From: Maribacter litoralis
GTDB taxonomy: Bacteria; Bacteroidota; Bacteroidia; Flavobacteriales; Flavobacteriaceae
Direction: 5' to 3'
Assembly: GCF_003075045.1 (NCBI RefSeq)
Contig: NZ_QCZD01000001.1
Location: 1 to 64,000 of the forward strand
Length of the DNA stretch: 64,000 nt
The notes beneath the pieces are model-generated. The model made no database searches. It saw nothing but the letters and a program-made list of their open reading frames with translations, and was not told where the DNA came from. Within the stretch, counting starts at the first letter, position 1, and every line of letters starts with the position of its first letter. Positions 55,201 through 62,625 of the stretch are shown piece after piece. Made by a program: the position numbers and the translations under genes.

Positions 55201-55481
55201 TAGAGTTGAACGTTTCCCAAGCTTTTACGCCCAATGGCGATGGGGTAAACGATACCTGGACCATCTATGGTATAGAAAACTTCCCTAACTCTCTGGTAAG
55301 GGTATTCAACAGTTGGGGAACAGAAGTATTCTCTGCCAAGAATTACCAAAACGATTGGGACGGCCATTACAAGAACTTGAGCAGTGGTTTACCCGACGGT
55401 GGTTCCTATTACTTCCAGGTTGACCTTGAAGGCGATGGAAAGATCGACATGGACGGGTGGCTATTCTTATCCAAACAATAA
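52299..55481 (+). CDS. BspA-type surface protein with TSP3 repeats and T9SS type B sorting domain
   Basis: This 1060-aa secreted protein has a signal peptide (1-22) and a PKD-like part (about 30-90). Eleven 25-aa DUF285 repeats follow (about 140-425; pattern FNQDISGWDVSNVTNMSYMF). Next come seven 35-aa calcium-binding units around DAFPLDENEDTDTDGDGTGD (about 520-770) and cysteine-bearing thrombospondin type 3 repeats such as DNCPNTPNGEAVDANGC (about 770-970). The last 85 residues are the gliding-motility-associated type B domain (FTPNGDGVNDTWTIYG ... DGWLFLSKQ). It is exported by the type IX system and held on the surface; likely adhesin. The partner SprF-like gene follows 31 bp on. GC-richer than neighbours. 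Confidence 0.92.
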   Translation: MKSTLKCMLLLFCCLGFGSIMAQNPFITTWKTDNPGASNDYQITIPTGEGTFAYTVDWGDGSVDNTVYTGDATHTYSTDDTYTVKIIGDFPHLKFESGEDNEKLLSVEQWGDQIWGSMAYSFYNCTNLIINASDAPDLSQVLDMTGMFLEASSFNQDISGWDVSNVTSMAYMFRGATQFNQDIGNWDVSNVTDIQEMFNGAKYFNQNLGNWNVANVSNMRGLFFYASAFNQNISGWDVRNATNMSTMFYSAGSFNQDISGWDVSNVTNMSYMFTQAYAFNQDIGGWNVGNVTNMIGMFYSARAFNQDISSWQVGQVENMGYMFYLATSFNQDIGSWNVGQVENMNSMFSTATNFNQDISGWDVSNVTDMGRMFYATRSFNQNISSWDVGQVTNMNSMFKRASKFDQDLGSWNVASVTDMSSMFEDAGLSTKNYDKLLSAWSSLSLKHGVEFGGSLTYCLGEDDRQSLIDTYGWNIIDNGKDCTDYDEDGDGILDMEDNCVSVANSDQLDTDSDELGDVCDPDDDNDGTLDSEDAFPLDENEDTDTDGDGTGDNADEDDDNDGTSDGEDAFPLDEKEDTDTDGDGTGDNADEDDDNDGTPDSEDAFPLDENEDTDTDGDGTGDNADEDDDNDGTPDSEDAFPFDENEDTDTDGDGTGDNADEDDDNDGTPDSKDAFPLDENEDTDTDGDGTGDNADEDDDNDGTLDTKDAFPLDENEDTDTDGDGTGDNADDDDDNDGTPDAEDAFPFDENEDTDTDGDGTGDNADMDDDNDGILDTLDSCSNTPLGETPDANGCSDSQKDSDKDGLTDDIDNCPNTPNGEAVDANGCSDSQKDADADGVINDLDLCPNTPAGEAVDAEGCSDSQKDSDFDGVSDADDLCPDSPEDEAVDANGCTPSQKDSDADGVADSEDECPSTPSGLTVDTNGCAEVQKDADGDGIQDSLDNCPTVANPGQEDRDGDGLGDACDTIELNVSQAFTPNGDGVNDTWTIYGIENFPNSLVRVFNSWGTEVFSAKNYQNDWDGHYKNLSSGLPDGGSYYFQVDLEGDGKIDMDGWLFLSKQ
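53865..54600 (+). repeat. Tandem 105-bp coding repeat, about seven copies
   Basis: The DNA repeats in 105-bp units, each coding for 35 residues with the core DAFPLDENEDTDTDGDGTGD. Copies differ mainly at third positions and in a few residues (S/G/K/T before DAFP, L or F after). The repeat number could change by slipped pairing. The regular codon pattern opens a 417-codon frame on the other strand that is not a gene. Confidence 0.9.
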
Positions 55482-55512
55482 TCACAATATAAAAGAAATA
55501 CAATAAAATACC

Positions 55513-56397
55513 ATGCAGAATATAAAGAATATAGTATCCATCGCACTCTTCCTCATCTTTGGGACCTTAAGTGCACAGCAAGAAGGACTGTTGACTAATT
55601 ACCGTTACCATATGAATGCCTATAACCCAGCCTATGTCTCCCCAGGGGGAGAGACGGCCATTACTTCCAGCTTCCGCCAGCAATGGACGGGAGTGGAAGA
55701 GGCACCAAGGACCATGGTAATCTCCTTTGGTACCCGATTGGGCGAAAAAATGGGTTTAGGAGTTTCAATTATGAACGACAAGACCTTTGTTGAGAGTCAG
55801 ACATTTATCGGTGTCGACTACTCGTACAAGCTTCAGATTTCAGAAAAAACAGAACTGTATTTGGGTCTTAAGGCGGGTGGCAACAGTTATTCAGTGAACA
55901 CAGCTGGCTTAGAGACCTATAATATACAGTCGGATCCCGGTATAGCATCCATCTCAGATTTTAACCCTAATGTTGGGGTCGGGGTTCTGTTTAAAAGGGA
56001 AGCACTTTTCCTTTCATTAGCTATTCCCAGAATATTAAGCACAGACAGGGCAGAGAACGACAACGGTACAGCCATTGCTACAGTGGCCAAGCCTCACCTT
56101 TACGTAACGTTAGGTTATGACCTTCAATTGGGTAAAGGTAATCTTATGCTAAAGCCTTCTGCGATGATGCGACAAGTTAGCGGAGCACCATTATCTATAG
56201 ATTTTAACACCATGTTGTCTTTTAATAATGATTTTGAACTAGGAGCCAGCTACAGGACCGATTCTGCATTTGCAGGGTTGGTTAATCTGAGTCTACAAAA
56301 GCGACTAATCTTAGGCTATGCGTATGAGGTGAGTACCAGAAGCGAACTGGCCAGTGTTAAAAATACCAATGAACTATTCTTGAGGTTTATATTCTAA
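55513..56397 (+). CDS. Type IX secretion PorP/SprF-family outer-membrane protein
   Basis: This 294-aa beta-barrel has a signal peptide (NIVSIALFLIFGTLSAQQ) and the family start LLTNYRYHMNAYNPAYVSPGGE, then QWTGVEEAPRTMVISFGT and repeated beta-strands to LRFIF at the C-terminus. PorP/SprF proteins are encoded next to type B sorting-domain proteins and are needed for their secretion or attachment. Here it directly follows such a substrate, so they form one unit ending at the terminator 56429-56461. Confidence 0.92.
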   Translation: MQNIKNIVSIALFLIFGTLSAQQEGLLTNYRYHMNAYNPAYVSPGGETAITSSFRQQWTGVEEAPRTMVISFGTRLGEKMGLGVSIMNDKTFVESQTFIGVDYSYKLQISEKTELYLGLKAGGNSYSVNTAGLETYNIQSDPGIASISDFNPNVGVGVLFKREALFLSLAIPRILSTDRAENDNGTAIATVAKPHLYVTLGYDLQLGKGNLMLKPSAMMRQVSGAPLSIDFNTMLSFNNDFELGASYRTDSAFAGLVNLSLQKRLILGYAYEVSTRSELASVKNTNELFLRFIF

Positions 56398-56428
56398 ATA
56401 ACAGGAGTTAAGTTGCAAAAAGAATATA

Positions 56429-56461
56429 AAGATGAGGTGCATTTGGTACCTCATCTTTTTT
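56429..56461 (+). terminator. Terminator of the surface protein/sprF unit
   Basis: AAGATGAGGTGC (56429-56440) pairs with GTACCTCATCTT (56446-56457) with one G-T wobble, loop ATTTG, followed by TTTTTT. Confidence 0.85.
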
Positions 56462-56839
56462 GAATGATAATATCTTAACCAAAATGGATGTTGATATCTT
56501 TAGTTAAGTTTGAGTAAAAGGAGATACATTTATTAATTAACTTTTTCAAATAGTTTAATGCTATTAGCTATTCGACTAGTATTTAGGTTTTCAATTTAAA
56601 GATGCAATAATTATATAAACAAAGGAGATAGGTTTACAGGTTGGGCTAGATGCAAGGTTATTGATATTGTTTCATAGATTAATTATTTTAAGCTAATGTA
56701 TTTATAAAGTAGTGGTATGGATTCAATCGAAAGCATATAAAGGAGCAGAGAGGTTTGGGTCAGATACACACCAAGATGACATCGTTTCATAGGTATCACG
56801 CTGTTCTTTAATTTACTTGAAAATTATACAGTAGATTAA
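56462..56839. other. 378-bp gene-free spacer with a degenerate duplicated motif
   Basis: There is no open frame. Two loosely similar blocks, about 56612-56678 and 56735-56793, share ATATAAA...GGAG..AGGTTT and, further on, TCGTTTCATAG or TTGTTTCATAG. They may be eroded left-end parts of the IS110 element or an old duplication; similarity is weak. Confidence 0.3.
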
Positions 56840-57367
56840 ATTCTAAACACTCAAATAGCGGCAGTTGAAGAAGATATGTAACTTCTGATTTCTAAAAATG
56901 AAGTATTGAAAAGGAAGCTTGAATATTTAACGAGCATCCCTGGTGTATCTTTAATATCGGCAGCTATGGTGGTCGGGGAAACCTTGGGTTTTGAATATAT
57001 AATCAATGGTAAGCAGTTTGCAAGTTACGCCGGTTATGATGTGGTACTGAGGGAATCGGGAAACTTCAAGGCAAAGACCAGGATCAGCAAAAAAGGAAAC
57101 AGCCATATCAGGGCGGTACTGCATATGCCCTCGATGACCTGCGTACGCTGTAACCCGACATTGAAACAGTTCTATAATAGACTGAAACCTAATAAGGCAA
57201 AACCTTTGGTGGCGCTTGTAGCGGATCAGAGAAAACTGTTGATTCTAATGTACACCTTATGGAAGAACAAAGAAATCTATAACGCTAAATTTGAAATAAA
57301 AAAGCAGCAAAAGCATGAAGCCCTTGCTGCGCGGGATAACAGTTTGATAAATCAATCTGTTTTCTAA
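56840..57367 (+). pseudogene. IS110-family transposase remnant (Transposase_20 domain only)
   Basis: The readable part contains the IS116/IS110/IS902 C-terminal domain: LEYLTSIPGVSLISAAMVVG, FASYAGYDVVLRESG, RISKKGNSHIRAVLHMPS and LVALVADQRKLLILMYTLWK. An in-frame TAA at 56879-56881 interrupts the match (QIAAVEEDM, stop, LLISKNEVLKRK), and another stop at 56837 ends it, so the N-terminal DEDD catalytic domain is missing. It is not functional alone, though a complete copy outside the window might mobilise it. Confidence 0.85.
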
Positions 57368-57401
57368 AGGATTAAAGAAAAAACTTATAGACACAGTACC
57401 T
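56840..57401 (+). mobile_element. Truncated IS110-family insertion sequence
   Basis: The right part of an IS110 element: transposase C-terminal half plus the same 3' tail as at 1-126. The catalytic N-terminal half is absent. The right boundary is at ACACAGTACCT (57391-57401), after which a minus-strand gene (57402-57652) is cut off in mid-frame. Confidence 0.8.
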
Positions 57402-57652
57402 CGTATTTTCCTTATTGTATTATAGTTAAGAATAGACGCCTTCTCTAATAACGGTATACAATCTGTTATAGCTAATACTTTTTCTGTTGAATTATTTTCA
57501 GACAGTAAAACAATGGTATTAAAAAATTCTTCTGTTTTAATATTTCTAAACTCACTGAGTTCACTTAAAGGAATGATACTTTTTGGAATAAAAAATAGAA
57601 GAGGTGTATAGAGCTGTTTTATTAAACTTTTTAGTGTTTTGCTTGTATCCAT
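57402..57652 (-). pseudogene. Unknown gene truncated by the IS110 end
   Basis: From ATG 57652 about 83 codons run to the IS boundary (MDTSKTLKSLIKQLYTPLLF ... SILNYNTIRKIR); past that point the frame merely continues through IS sequence. The protein is mixed, with no recognised family. It starts 1 bp beyond the stop of the recombinase remnant in the same direction and was probably its operon partner. Confidence 0.55.
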
Positions 57653-57653
57653 T

Positions 57654-59003
57654 CTATTCTTTTAAAAGATTGGAGTAATCTTCGGCCAGTTCAGCATCTA
57701 TATCACGTAAATATTTTTCTAAGGCGGACATTGAATTATGACCCGTAATCAACATTAATTTACTTTTGGCTTCAAATGGTGTAGCATCTTTTAATATTAC
57801 CCGATATAGTTTTGTGATATACGTATGTCTGAAGCTGTATAATCCAAAATCTTCGTTTAGATTAAAATGTTCTTTCACTTTTTGTTTAAATCGTTTAGAG
57901 AAATAATTTCTTCTGTTGGTTTCTTTAGTATCCCAAGCTCCACCAATTTCGGTAGGGGTAAAAAGTAAATGATTGGATTCAAATTTGATAAGTCTAGTAT
58001 TTCATCAAATAGCATTTGTGGAATTATTTTCTTTTTTAACTTACTGTTTTTAGCATGGAAGGTAAGTGTTCTGTTTACGTAAATCTACGTCTTTAATGCG
58101 AAGCCTAGATACTTCTATAGGTCTTAGAAAGTTATGTGCAACGAATTTGATATATAGTAATAATATCGGGTCTTCTTCCGTCAAATGTTTAAATATACTT
58201 TTTTCTACCTCGAGAGAAAATGTTTTATTCCGATTTGGGACAGATTTTAAAACCTTAATCGTTTTTATAAAGTTGAATTTTATAATTTCATTTTCTTCTA
58301 AAGTTTGTAAAAAAATACCAAGGGTCAATCTGAAATTATTTCTATTTCTTGGGCTGGTATTGATGACTATTTCGTTTAAAAAGTCAAGCAACATTTTTTT
58401 AGTTAATTGATGGCTGTATTTAATATTTGGATAATTTTCTGATAGCCATTTTAAAAAGGCTTGACCTTTAAGTCTATAATCTTGAACTGTTCTAGCTTTA
58501 ACTTGATTTTTCTTCAACTTTAAAACGTAATCGAAGGCATCTTTTAGGGGCATTCCTAAATCCTTTGTTTCCGATTGAGTCGGCAATTCTATATTCGCTT
58601 TGTTGTTGTTAGATTTTTTATGTTCGGTTTTAATTTTTTCTACTTTATTGTCTACCCTTACTTGCTTTAAATTCGGTTCATGAATTTTTCCGGCCGATTT
58701 ATTTTCAAATGGACTGTACCCTGCTCTTAATAATTTTAATAGATTTTTACGGTACGAGGTGAGAATTGTCAATCTATCTGCCTTGGTCTTATAATTATTT
58801 GCTTTGCCGTAAATATTCTTCATTCGTTCCAACTTATTAGTTTTTGGGTTCCTAAATGAAAAATAGACGTACCATCTTTTTGAAAGATCACCTTTGGCGG
58901 TATAGATTTTTGGTACTGAAAAATTTGGTTTTGTAGACAAATCGTGTTCTAAATCGTGTTCACTTTCGTGTTCAATTGTAATTGCAAGCTGAAATATAGA
59001 CAT
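57654..59003 (-). pseudogene. Tyrosine recombinase (phage-type integrase) with two frameshifts
   Basis: The N-terminal Arm/SAM-like part is complete (ATG 59003, RWYVYFSFRNPKTNK; core-binding KNQVKARTVQDYRLKGQAFL), and the catalytic part begins with the first Arg in HNFLRPIEVSRLRIKD. A one-base shift near 58070 and another near 57990 break the frame; the correct frames read TLTFHAKNSKLKKKIIPQML and HLLFTPTEIGGAWDTKE, then YSFRHTYITKL (second Arg), ITGHNS and the Tyr in ALEKYLRD. Repaired length about 450 aa. It lies just downstream of tRNA-Met, the usual place for an integrase of an integrative element, and its ATG abuts the tRNA terminator. Confidence 0.85.
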
Positions 59004-59034
59004 AAAAAAACGGTTTAGAGTGAACTAAACCGTT
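59004..59034 (-). terminator. Terminator of tRNA-Met
   Basis: AACGGTTTAG (59009-59018) and CTAAACCGTT (59025-59034) form a perfect 10-bp stem with a 6-nt loop. On the minus strand it is followed by seven T, and then at once by the ATG of the recombinase remnant. Confidence 0.85.
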
Positions 59035-59053
59035 GTTTCCGTACGTTTTACTA

Positions 59054-59130
59054 TGGTAGCGAGAGGGGGGCACGATCCCCCGACCTCCGGGTTATGAATC
59101 CGACGCTCTAACCAACTGAGCTACCTCGCC
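59054..59130 (-). tRNA. tRNA-Met (anticodon CAT)
   Basis: On the minus strand the 5' acceptor arm GGCGAGG begins at 59130, then the D arm GCTCAGTTGGTTAGAGC, the anticodon loop TTCATAA, and a T arm GGGGG-ATCGTGC-CCCCC. The 3' acceptor arm is TCTCGCT, the discriminator A, and an encoded CCA at 59056-59054. The T loop departs from the usual TTCRANT (A instead of T at position 54). The CAT anticodon could also be an initiator or a lysidine-modified Ile tRNA; lack of the three GC pairs of initiators argues for elongator Met. Confidence 0.9.
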
Positions 59131-59150
59131 ATATTATTTTTAAACGGCTG

Positions 59151-59181
59151 CAAATATAGGGGTAATTTATTTGTTCTTCAA
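59151..59181 (-). promoter_or_regulatory. Promoter of tRNA-Met, flavobacterial type
   Basis: Read on the minus strand: TTG (59181-59179), 20 bp, TATATTTG (59158-59151), a match to the Bacteroidota sigma-A consensus TTG-N17-23-TAnnTTTG. The box ends 20 bp before the tRNA. Confidence 0.7.
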
Positions 59182-59262
59182 CAAAACTTGATTAAAAAAA
59201 TAATACTGGTCATTTATTTTTTTATCATTTAGAAATATATATATTGCTCGGCATAAAGTAGC

Positions 59263-59652
59263 ATGACAATGAGCGATAAAATAAAATTTGAATTAGAGTT
59301 TGTAATACAGTCTTCCCCACAAATGTTATATCAGTACCTAGCAACACCTTCAGGACTGTCTGAATGGTTTGCCGATAACGTAAATTCTAGAGGTGAAAAA
59401 TTCACTTTTATTTGGGATGGAGCAGAAGAGGAAGCTAAGCTGTTAAAGAGAAAAACAGATGAGTTCGTTCGTTTTGCTTGGGAAGAAGCAGAAGACGATA
59501 GCTTTTTTGAAATGAAAATAATCGTTGATGAAATAACAAAAGATGTTTCTTTGTTTATAACCGATTTTGCCGAAGATGATGAAATTGACGAATCTAAAAT
59601 GCTATGGACAAATCAAGTTTCCGATTTGAAACAGGTGCTAGGTTCATCTTAA
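59263..59652 (+). CDS. START-like/SRPBCC domain protein
   Basis: This 129-aa single-domain protein has a ligand-binding helix-grip fold: FELEFVIQSSPQMLYQYLAT, PSGLSEWFADNV, FTFIWDGAEEEAKLL and FAWEEAEDDSFFEMKI. It is strongly acidic. It is conserved in Flavobacteriaceae next to the class IV aminotransferase and YqgE. Start may also be the second ATG at 59269 (MSDKIKFELEF). Ligand unknown. Confidence 0.85.
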   Translation: MTMSDKIKFELEFVIQSSPQMLYQYLATPSGLSEWFADNVNSRGEKFTFIWDGAEEEAKLLKRKTDEFVRFAWEEAEDDSFFEMKIIVDEITKDVSLFITDFAEDDEIDESKMLWTNQVSDLKQVLGSS

Positions 59653-59703
59653 AATATTCTTATTTACAGTATCTTTGAGCCTTAATTTTTTAAGGCTTTT
59701 TTT

Positions 59704-60561
59704 ATGTTCAATTTTAATGGCGGACTACTTGAGGATAATTCATCTTTTTTAAATGAAAAGAATAGGGGAGTTCAGCTTGGTGATGCCGTCTATGAAGAAT
59801 TACGGGTAATCAATGGTGAAATTATTTATCTAGAAGATCATTATTTACGCCTTATGTCATCCATGAGAATTTTACGAATGGAGATTCCTATGAATTTTAC
59901 TATGGAATTTATGGAGACTGAAATTCTAAAAATCTTCTCTGAAAATGATTTAAAACAAGCGAAACGGGTAAAATTCACCGTTTTTAGAAATAGTCAACAC
60001 AATTTTTTTGAGTCTGATAACAGTATATCTTATTTCATTGTAAGTGACACTTTAAACAATCATTTTTTTGTTTTAAGCGAAGACAATTATGAGGTAGAAC
60101 TTTTTAAGGACTTTTATAAGAATTCTAGTATGCTATCTAATTTAGATACCAATAATAAGATTCTGAATGTGGTAGGAGCTATTTACGCCCGCGAAAATGA
60201 TTATCAAGATTGTTTGCTGCTGAACGAGAGAAAGCAGGTTATAGAGGCTCTAAACGGTAATATTTTTATTGTAAAAGGAAATAAGATTAAAACACCACCT
60301 GTTACAGATGGTTGTACCAATGGCGTTCTAAGAAAAAAATTGATCGAACTTCTATCAAAATTAGATGGTTTCGATTTCTTGGAAGACAGTATTTCACCGT
60401 TTGAGCTTCAAAAAGCAGACGAGCTCTTTATCGTAAATACAATTGATGGAATTGTTCCAATAACAAAATATAGAAAGAAAGCGTTTGTAAATACCGTTGC
60501 AAAGAATCTATTAGGGAAACTTAATGCTGCTGCAAGATTATCTGTAAGTCCAGGAGTTTAA
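59704..60561 (+). CDS. Class IV (fold type IV) PLP aminotransferase
   Basis: This 285-aa enzyme belongs to the branched-chain/D-amino-acid aminotransferase and aminodeoxychorismate lyase superfamily. Marks: GDAVYEELRVINGEIIYLEDH, the PLP lysine in SNLDTNNKILNV, CLLLNERKQVIEALNGNIF and KTPPVTDGCTNGVLRKKL. The exact substrate (branched-chain keto acid, D-amino acid or aminodeoxychorismate) cannot be decided from the residues visible. Its stop overlaps that of the convergent yqgE gene by 4 bp. Confidence 0.88.
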   Translation: MFNFNGGLLEDNSSFLNEKNRGVQLGDAVYEELRVINGEIIYLEDHYLRLMSSMRILRMEIPMNFTMEFMETEILKIFSENDLKQAKRVKFTVFRNSQHNFFESDNSISYFIVSDTLNNHFFVLSEDNYEVELFKDFYKNSSMLSNLDTNNKILNVVGAIYARENDYQDCLLLNERKQVIEALNGNIFIVKGNKIKTPPVTDGCTNGVLRKKLIELLSKLDGFDFLEDSISPFELQKADELFIVNTIDGIVPITKYRKKAFVNTVAKNLLGKLNAAARLSVSPGV

Positions 60562-61118
60562 TTTAAACTAGGGTTTTCTGGGGCATTGGACCAAAGCAGG
60601 TAATTACCGCCTAATTGTATCATATTTTCTTTCCAAATAGCTGTTGCGGCTTTTTGAATGATTCTACTTTCGTGCTCATTCTCTACTACGATCCAAGATT
60701 TTGAGGTTAGCTCTTCATCTAATTGTAGTGATGACCAGCCAGAATAACCTAAAAAGAAACGGATATCATCTTCAGAGATTATTTCTTTATTGATCAACTC
60801 TACGGTAGTTTCAAAATCACCTCCCCAATAAATTCCGTCTGAAATCTCAACACTGTTATCAATTAAATGTGGAACTTTATGAATAAAATATAGGTTGTCT
60901 TGCTCTACCGGTCCGCCATTATACACTTGAAAAGGAATTTCGATTTCGGTAACCAATTCATTTATTTGATACTCTAATGGCTTGTTTAGAATAAAACCAA
61001 CTGAGCCCTCGTTACTGTGTTCTGCAAGTAAAACTACAGATCTATTGAACGAAACATCTCCTGTTAACGAAGGTTCCGCCACTAGTAATTTTCCTTTGGT
61101 TGGCTTTAGTGCTATCAT
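60558..61118 (-). CDS. YqgE/AlgH family protein
   Basis: This 186-aa protein has the family start GKLLVAEPSLTGDVSFNRSV then VVLLAEHSNEGSVGFILNKP, and later YNGGPVEQDNLYFIH, GIYWGGDFE and FLGYSGWSSLQLDEEL. UPF0301 proteins are widespread and of uncertain function, proposed to take part in transcription control. Usual length. Confidence 0.92.
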   Translation of the reverse strand: MIALKPTKGKLLVAEPSLTGDVSFNRSVVLLAEHSNEGSVGFILNKPLEYQINELVTEIEIPFQVYNGGPVEQDNLYFIHKVPHLIDNSVEISDGIYWGGDFETTVELINKEIISEDDIRFFLGYSGWSSLQLDEELTSKSWIVVENEHESRIIQKAATAIWKENMIQLGGNYLLWSNAPENPSLN

Positions 61119-61182
61119 AAATATTATATGATTATATTTCTAAAGTAAGACAAATCCTCTTAAAAATCAAAAACATAGAAAT

Positions 61183-61209
61183 AAAAAAAGCGCCTTTTAA
61201 GGCGCTTTT
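61183..61209 (-). terminator. Terminator of the HU gene
   Basis: GCGCCTT (61190-61196) and AAGGCGC (61199-61205) form a perfect stem with flanking A/T runs (AAAA/TTTT); on the minus strand seven T follow. It lies 22 bp after the HU stop. Confidence 0.85.
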
Positions 61210-61230
61210 CAAAAATTTATCAGTGTAAAA

Positions 61231-61503
61231 TTAGTTTACAGCTTTACCTAAATCAGCACCTGCTTTAAACTTAACTACATTTTTAGCAGCGATTTGGATA
61301 GTTTTTCCAGTTGATGGATTTCTACCTTCTCTTGCATTTCTTTTAGATACGGACCAAGAACCGAAACCTACTAAAGAAACTCTATCTCCTTTTTTAAGAG
61401 AACTTTCAACATTTCCCAAGAAAGATTCCAATGACTTTTTTGCCGCAGCTTTTGTGATGCCAGCGTCTGCTGCCATTGCATCGATCAATTCTGTTTTGTT
61501 CAT
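61231..61503 (-). CDS. HU family DNA-binding protein
   Basis: This 90-aa histone-like protein starts MNKTELIDAMAADAGITKAA, the standard N-terminus, so ATG 61503 is the start although the frame stays open 24 codons further up. The DNA-binding arms carry FGSWSVSKRNAREGRNPSTG and the fold ends VVKFKAGADLGKAVN. It bends and compacts DNA. A good promoter lies at 61546-61575. Confidence 0.95.
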   Translation of the reverse strand: MNKTELIDAMAADAGITKAAAKKSLESFLGNVESSLKKGDRVSLVGFGSWSVSKRNAREGRNPSTGKTIQIAAKNVVKFKAGADLGKAVN

Positions 61504-61545
61504 AATGTGATAATTAATTGTGATTAAATAATTTATACCTATTAA

Positions 61546-61575
61546 CAAATTTATATGGATTTCTGAGCAACACAA
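61546..61575 (-). promoter_or_regulatory. Promoter of the HU gene
   Basis: On the minus strand: TTG (61575-61573), 19 bp, TAAATTTG (61553-61546), a full match to the flavobacterial consensus. The box ends 42 bp before the ATG. Confidence 0.75.
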
Positions 61576-61599
61576 GTAAAACGGGCGGAAATCCCTTAT

Positions 61600-61630
61600 T
61601 TTGTTGATAACTCAGCGTGTTTGTTGATAA
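61600..61630. repeat. Direct repeat TTTGTTGATAA upstream of the HU promoter
   Basis: The 11-mer TTTGTTGATAA occurs at 61600-61610 and again at 61620-61630, exactly 20 bp (two helical turns) apart, just upstream of the HU promoter. It could be an activator or DnaA-like binding site pair; the protein is unknown. Confidence 0.4.
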
Positions 61631-61676
61631 AGTAGGTTTTTTTCTACGTTTCTTTCAGCCCAATAATAACGGGGCT

Positions 61677-62624
61677 TTAGCCCATTTTGGCATTTTCTTC
61701 TAAATTAAGACCGTTCAACAGATCCTTTACTTGCATTCTTTTCTTGCCCTGTAACTGTATTTCAAGTAGGTTTAAGTAACCATCATCAACCGCAACTTTC
61801 ATTTCTTTTTTATTAAAAACCAGAGTTCCCGTGGATAAGTCATGCTTTGCAGTTTCAATTTCTACCTTGTAAATTTTAGTAATAACTGTTTGCTCTCCGT
61901 TGGTTAATGTTGTCCATGCCGCAGGATACGGACTCAACCCTCTAATAAAGTTATAAATGTCGTTTGAAGATTTGTTCCAGTCTATTTCACAAGTCTCCCT
62001 ATGTATTTTATGGGCATCTTTTAAATTCTGTAAATCGGGCTGTTTATGGGTGGTGAAATTTCCAGATTCAATTTGTTCTACCGTCTTTAATACGGTATTG
62101 GCTCCCAAATGCATTAATCGATCATGTAGATCCTCAGCGTTATCGGTTTTTTTAATTACCGCCTCGTCTTGCATTATTATCTCACCGGTATCTATTTTCT
62201 CATCAATAAAGAATGTAGTTACCCCAGTTTTGGTCTCCCCATTTATTATCGCCCAATTTATGGGTGCTGCACCTCGGTATTGTGGCAATAATGAGGCATG
62301 TAGATTAAAGGTGCCATACTTGGGCATATTCCAAACTAACTTGGGTAGCATTCTAAAAGCGACCACCACCTGTAAATTGGCGTTCAAATTTTTTAATGTT
62401 GCTAAAAAAGCTTCATCTTTTAAGTTGGTTGGTTGAAGCACCTTTAAATCATTTTCTACGGCATATTTTTTAACGGCAGATTCGTTTAATTTTCTACCCC
62501 TACCTGCAGGTCGATCTGGTGCGGTAATGACACCAACGATATTATATTCATTTTTTACCAGCATATCTAAAATGCCAACGGCAAAATCAGGTGTTCCCAT
62601 AAATACAATTTTCAATGCTTCCAT
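61677..62624 (-). CDS. fmt: Methionyl-tRNA formyltransferase
   Basis: This 315-aa enzyme adds the formyl group to initiator Met-tRNA. Motifs: KIVFMGTPDFAVGILDMLV at the start, VITAPDRPAGRGRKL, HASLLPQYRGAAPINWAIING with the catalytic Asn/His/Asp set (FNLHASLLP), GVTTFFIDEKIDTGEI, then the C-terminal tRNA-binding domain (GTLVFNKKEMKVAVDDGYLNLLEIQ). The start lies 1 bp after the recQ stop. Confidence 0.96.
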   Translation of the reverse strand: MEALKIVFMGTPDFAVGILDMLVKNEYNIVGVITAPDRPAGRGRKLNESAVKKYAVENDLKVLQPTNLKDEAFLATLKNLNANLQVVVAFRMLPKLVWNMPKYGTFNLHASLLPQYRGAAPINWAIINGETKTGVTTFFIDEKIDTGEIIMQDEAVIKKTDNAEDLHDRLMHLGANTVLKTVEQIESGNFTTHKQPDLQNLKDAHKIHRETCEIDWNKSSNDIYNFIRGLSPYPAAWTTLTNGEQTVITKIYKVEIETAKHDLSTGTLVFNKKEMKVAVDDGYLNLLEIQLQGKKRMQVKDLLNGLNLEENAKMG

Positions 62625-62625
62625 A

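Noticed and set aside
57257-57401. C-terminal part of the 131-codon frame 57257-57652
   Set aside because: It is antisense to the IS110 transposase; only 57402-57652 belongs to the original gene.
61504-61575. 24 extra codons before HU
   Set aside because: HU proteins start MNKTEL; the upstream part contains the promoter.
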